Of a stretch of DNA of 64,000 nt, positions 60,244 through 64,000 are shown piece by piece. The DNA is taken from positions 2,916,001 to 2,980,000 of the forward strand of contig NC_079878.1 in assembly GCF_029227915.1 (NCBI RefSeq), in the 5' to 3' direction. The first letter of the stretch is position 1; every line of letters begins with the position of its first letter. The notes beneath the pieces were generated by a model. The model ran no database searches, had not been told where the DNA came from, and saw only the letters and a list, made by a program, of their open reading frames with translations. Source of the stretch: Hydractinia symbiolongicarpus. Its lineage: Eukaryota; Cnidaria; Hydrozoa; Anthoathecata; Hydractiniidae. The position numbers and the translations under genes were made by a program.

Positions 60244-60649
60244 AATTTAAAAAATCGTTCGGGAAATGAGTTTACTCCCTGGGTACTTTCTTTGTATACT
60301 TTTGACTATACGGCCCGAATCCGGGATTTACGGGAAGTCGCGGGTTTTCGTTTGCCGGCGATTAAACTTCTTTTATTCAGCGTCTCATCAAAAATGAAAA
60401 CATTTTTAAAAACTACAAGTCTCATGGGCTTTAGTGGTTAAATAATAATTTAAGAAATCCTTCGGGAAATGAGTTTACTCCCTGGGTACTTTCTTTGTAT
60501 ACTTTTGACTATACGGCCCGAATCCGGGATTTACGGGAAGTCGCGGGTTTTCGTTTGCCGGCGATTAAACTTCTTTTATTCAGCGTCTCATCAAAAATGA
60601 AAACATTTTTAAAAACTACAAGTCTCATGGGCTTTAGTGGTTAAATAAT
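60244..60649 (+). repeat. Two near-identical adjacent type A monomers
   Basis: Units 60244-60446 and 60447-60649 share CGGCCCGAATCC, GGGAAGTCGCGGG and GGCTTTAGTGGTTAAAT. The rare AAATCCTTCGGG appears at the starts of the second unit and of the next one at 60650, as expected if the duplication copied a junction. Confidence 0.75.
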
Positions 60650-61460
60650 AATTTAAAAAATCCTTCGGGAAATGAGTTTACTCCCTGGGTACTTTCTTTG
60701 TATGCATTCGACTATACGGGCCAAGCCGGGGATTTACGGGAAATCGCGGGTTTTCGTTTGCCGGCGATTAAACCACTTTCATTAAGCGTCTCATCAAAAA
60801 TGAAAACATTTCTGAAAACTACAAGTCTCATGCGTTTTAGTGGTGAAAAAATAATTTAAAAAATCGTTCGGGAAATGAGTTTACTCCCTGGGTACTTTCT
60901 TTGTATACTTTTGACTACACGGCCCGAGTCCGGGATTTACGGGAAGTCGCGGGTTTTCGTTTGCCGGCGATTAAACTTCTTTTATTCAGCGTCTCATCAA
61001 AAATGAAAACATTTTTAAAAACTACAAGTCTCATGGGCTTTAGTGGTGAAATAATAATTTAAAAAATCGTTCGGGAAATGAGTTTACTCCCTGGGTACTT
61101 TCTTTGTATACTTTTGACTATACGGGCCGAGTCCGGGATTTACGGGAAATCGCAGGTTTTCGTTTGCCGGCGATTAAACTTTTTTTATTCAGCGTCTCAT
61201 CAAAAATGAAAACATTTTTGTAAACTACAAGTCCCATGCGCTTTAGTGGTGAAAAAATAATTTAAAAAATCGTTCGGGAAATGAGTTTACTCCCTGGGTA
61301 CTTTCTTTGTATACTTTTGACTATACAGGCCGAGTCCGGGGTTTACGGGAAATGGCGGGTTTTCGTTTGCCGGCGATTAAACTTCTTTTATTCAGCGTCT
61401 CATCAAAAATGAAAACATTTTTAAAACTACAAGTCTCATGCGTTTTAGTGGTGAAAAGAT

Positions 61461-63284
61461 AATTGAAAAAATCGTTTTGGAAATGAGTTTACTCACAGGG
61501 TACTTTCTTTGTATACATTTGACTATACGGGTCAAACCCGGGATTTACGGGAAATCGCGGGTTTTCGTTTGCCGGCGATTAAACCACTTTCATTAAACGT
61601 CTCATCAAAAATGAAAACATTTCTAAAAATTACAAGTCTCATGCGTTTTAGTGGTGAAAAGATAATTTAAAAAATCGTTTTGGAAATGGGTTTACTCACA
61701 GGGTACTTTCTTTGTATACATTTGACTATACGGGCCAAGCCCGGGATTTACGGGAAATCGCGGGTTTTCGTTTGCCGGCGATTAAACCACTTTCATTAAG
61801 CGTCTCATCAAAAATGAAAACATTTCTAAAAAATACAAGTCTCATGCGTTTTAGTGGTGAAAATATAATTTAAAAAATCGTTCGGGAAATGAGTTTACTC
61901 CCTGGGTACCTTCTTTGTATACTTTTGACTATACGGCCGAGTCCGGGATTTACGGGAAATCGCGGGTTTTCGTTTGCCGGCGATTAAGCTTCTTTTGTTC
62001 AGCGTCCCATCAAAAATGAAAACATTTTTAAAAACTACAAGTCTCATGGGCTTTAGTGGTGAAATAATAATTTAAAAAATCGTTCGGGAAATGAGTTTAC
62101 TCCCTGGGTACTTTCTTTGTATACTTTTGACTATACGGGCCGAGTCCGGAATTTACGGGAAATCGCAGGTTTTCGTTTGCCGGCGATTAAACTTCTTTTA
62201 TTCAGCGTCTCATCAAAAATGAAAACATTTCTAAAAAATACAAGTCTCATGCGTTTTAGTGGTGAAAATATAATTTAAAAAATCGTTCGGGAAATGAGTT
62301 TACTCCCTGGGTAACTTCTTTGTATACTTTTGACTATACGGCCGAGTCCGGGATTTACGGGAAATCGCGGGTTTTCGTTTGCCGGCGATTAAGCTTCTTT
62401 TGTTCAGCGTCCCATCAAAAATGAAAACATTTTTAAAAACTACAAGTCTCATGGGCTTTAGTGGTGAAATAATAATTTAAAAAATCGTTCGGGAAATGAG
62501 TTTACTCCCTGGGTACTTTCTTTGTATACTTTTGACTATACGGGCCGAGTCCGGAATTTACGGGAAATCGCAGGTTTTCGTTTGCCGGCGATTAAACTTC
62601 TTTTATTCAGCGTCTCATCAAAAATGAAAACATTTTTGTAAACTACAAGTCCCATGCGCTTTAGTGGCGAAAAAATAATTTAAAAAATCGTTCGGGAAAT
62701 GAGTTTACTCCCTGGGTACTTTCTTTGTATACTTTTGACTATACGGGCCGAGTCCGAGGTTTACGGGAAATGGCGGGTTTTCGTTTGCCGGCGATTAAAC
62801 TTCTTTTATTCAGCGTCTCGTCAAAAATGAAAACTTTTTTAAAAACTACAAATCTCATGGGCTTTAGTGGTTAAATAATCATTTAAAAAATCGTTCGGGA
62901 AATGAGTTTACTTCCTGGGTACTTTCTTTGTATGCATTCGACTATACGGGCCAAGCCCGGGATTTACGGGAAATCGCGGGTTTTCGTTTGCCGCCGATTA
63001 TACCACTTTCATTAAGCGTCTCATTAAAAATGAAAACATTTCTGAAAACTACAAGTCTCATGCGTTTTAGTGGTGAAAAAATAATTTAAAAAATCGTTCG
63101 GGAAATGAGTTTACTCCCTGGGTACTTTCTTTGTATACTTTTGACTATACGGCCCGAATCCGGGATTTACGGGAAGTCGCGTGTTTTCGTTTGCCGGCGA
63201 TTAAACTTCTTTTATTCAGCGTCTCATCAAAAATGAAAACATTTTTAAAACTACAAGTCTCATGCGTTTTAGTGGTGAAAAGAT
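61461..63284 (+). repeat. 9-mer HOR unit, right end, copy 1 (1,824 bp)
   Basis: It starts at a monomer with AATTGAAAAAATCG and includes GGGTCAAACCCGGG, GGAAATGGGTTTAC, AAAATATAATTT and TTTTGTTCAGCG markers. Inside it, 61867-62271 and 62272 onward form a 405-bp dimer repeat. The unit is nine monomers minus three bases. Confidence 0.85.
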
Positions 63285-64000
63285 AATTGAAAAAATCGTT
63301 TTGGAAATGAGTTTACTCACAGGGTACTTTCTTTGTATACATTTGACTATACGGGTCAAACCCGGGATTTACGGGAAATCGCGGGTTTTCGTTTGCCGGC
63401 GATTAAACCACTTTCATTAAACGTCTCATCAAAAATGAAAACATTTCTAAAAATTAAAAGTCTCATGCGTTTTAGTGGTGAAAAGATAATTTAAAAAATC
63501 GTTTTGGAAATGGGTTTACTCACAGGGTACTTTCTTTGCATACATTTGACTATACGGGCCAAGCCCGGGATTTACGGGAAATCGCGGGTTTTCGTTTGCC
63601 GGCGATTAAACCACTTTCATTAAGCGTCTCATCAAAAATGAAAACATTTCTAAAAAATACAAGTCTCATGCGTTTTAGTGGTGAAAATATAATTTAAAAA
63701 ATCGTTCGGGAAATGAGTTTACTCCCTGGGTACCTTCTTTGTATACTTTTGACTATACGGCCGAGTCCGGGATTTACGGGAAATCGCGGGTTTTCGTTTG
63801 CCGGCGATTAAGCTTCTTTTGTTCAGCGTCCCATCAAAAATGAAAACATTTTTAAAAACTACAAGTCTCATGGGCTTTAGTGGTGAAATAATAATTTAAA
63901 AAATCGTTCGGGAAATGAGTTTACTCCCTGGGTACTTTCTTTGTATACTTTTGACTATACGGGCCGAGTCCGGAATTTACGGGAAATCGCAGGTTTTCGT
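63285..64000 (+). repeat. 9-mer HOR unit, right end, copy 2 (cut by window edge)
   Basis: It follows 61461-62176 with very few differences (AAAATTAAAAGTC against AAAATTACAAGTC, TTTGCATACAT against TTTGTATACAT). The last monomer, 63893-64000, is partial. Confidence 0.87.

Larger units (their letters stand above)
1..64000 (+). repeat. Satellite DNA array, 203-bp monomer, head-to-tail, whole window
   Basis: The same unit recurs every 203 bp: monomer starts fall at 5, 208, 411, 614, 817 and so on to 63893. After subtracting 19 insertions of 41 bp, the span corresponds to about 311 monomers. All copies are in the same orientation, and no stretch of even 100 bp departs from the repeat. One monomer counted by hand (614-816) is about 37% G+C. 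Such arrays are typically centromeric, pericentromeric or other heterochromatin in eukaryotes; that placement is inference. No genes, tRNAs, transposons or unique DNA interrupt it, so every gene-free interval in the window is accounted for by this repeat. The plus strand is chosen only as the reading direction. Confidence 0.98.

Noticed and set aside
1-64000. CRISPR array
   Set aside because: There are no unique spacers; the whole 203-bp unit is repeated without interruption, far longer than CRISPR repeats.
1-64000. Telomeric or ribosomal DNA repeats
   Set aside because: No TTAGGG/TTTAGGG/TTAGG tracts and no rRNA-like sequence were seen.
1-64000. A new gene system hidden in the array
   Set aside because: I looked for gaps, strand switches, unique inserts and long frames, and found only monomer variants. 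The interest of this window lies in repeat architecture.

Overview
The whole 64 kb window is one uninterrupted eukaryotic satellite DNA array. A monomer of 203 bp (start set here at the motif AATTTAAAAAATCG, or its ACTTT variant) repeats head-to-tail from base 5 to the last base. Arithmetic on the start positions gives about 311 complete monomers plus a 108-bp partial unit at the right edge. I saw no inverted monomer, no transposon, no unique-sequence island, and no RNA gene or protein-coding gene. The array runs off both ends. Kilobase-scale higher-order repeats (HORs) and head-to-tail uniformity are typical of centromeric, pericentromeric or other heterochromatic satellites. I do not recognise the monomer and cannot name the organism. 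One monomer counted by hand (614-816) is about 37% G+C, yet monomers carry about 10-13 CpG where about 7 would be expected, so CpG is not depleted as it is in heavily methylated vertebrate DNA.

Monomers fall into two sequence families with linked diagnostic sites. Type A has TTCGGG near the start, then CTCCCTGGG, ATACTTTTGAC, GGCCGAGTCC, AAACTTCTTTTATTCAG and CATTTTTAAAAAC. Type B has TTTTGG, CTCACAGGG, ATACATTCGAC, GGCCAAGCCC, AAACCACTTTCATTAAG and CATTTCTGAAAAC. A/B chimeras are common, which suggests repeated unequal exchange or gene conversion. Two length variants mark the HORs: a 244-bp monomer (19 copies) that duplicates 41 bp with a B-to-A junction, and a 204-bp monomer that usually precedes it in the right half.

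Layout. 0-4.2 kb: 13-mer duplication with 2,679-bp spacing. 5.4-5.8 kb: two 244-bp monomers back to back. 5.9-19.3 kb: a roughly 5.3-kb segmental duplication, with three 7-mer HOR units of exactly 1,422 bp at 10,963-15,228. 18.6-25.6 kb: 11-mer and 12-mer tandem copies (2,230 and 2,433 bp). 26.4-29.7 kb: a 2,071-bp unit. 30.4-37.3 kb: 5-mer HOR (1,015 bp) and 4-mer HOR (811 bp). 37.3-45.3 kb: irregular shuffles of 204/244-bp pairs. 45.3-51.5 kb: 4-mer and 5-mer units plus a 2.4-kb copy of 41-43.4 kb. 51.2-54.8 kb: 9-mer tandem duplication (1,869 bp). 54.8-61 kb: mostly A monomers and A/B chimeras with a 2-mer HOR. 61.5-64 kb: 9-mer unit (1,824 bp) cut by the window edge.

The open reading frames of 60-126 codons that can be drawn here are the same monomer read repeatedly in one frame on either strand. 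They are treated as by-products of the repeat, not as genes. All lengths and offsets come from reading start positions by eye. Percent identities were not computed.
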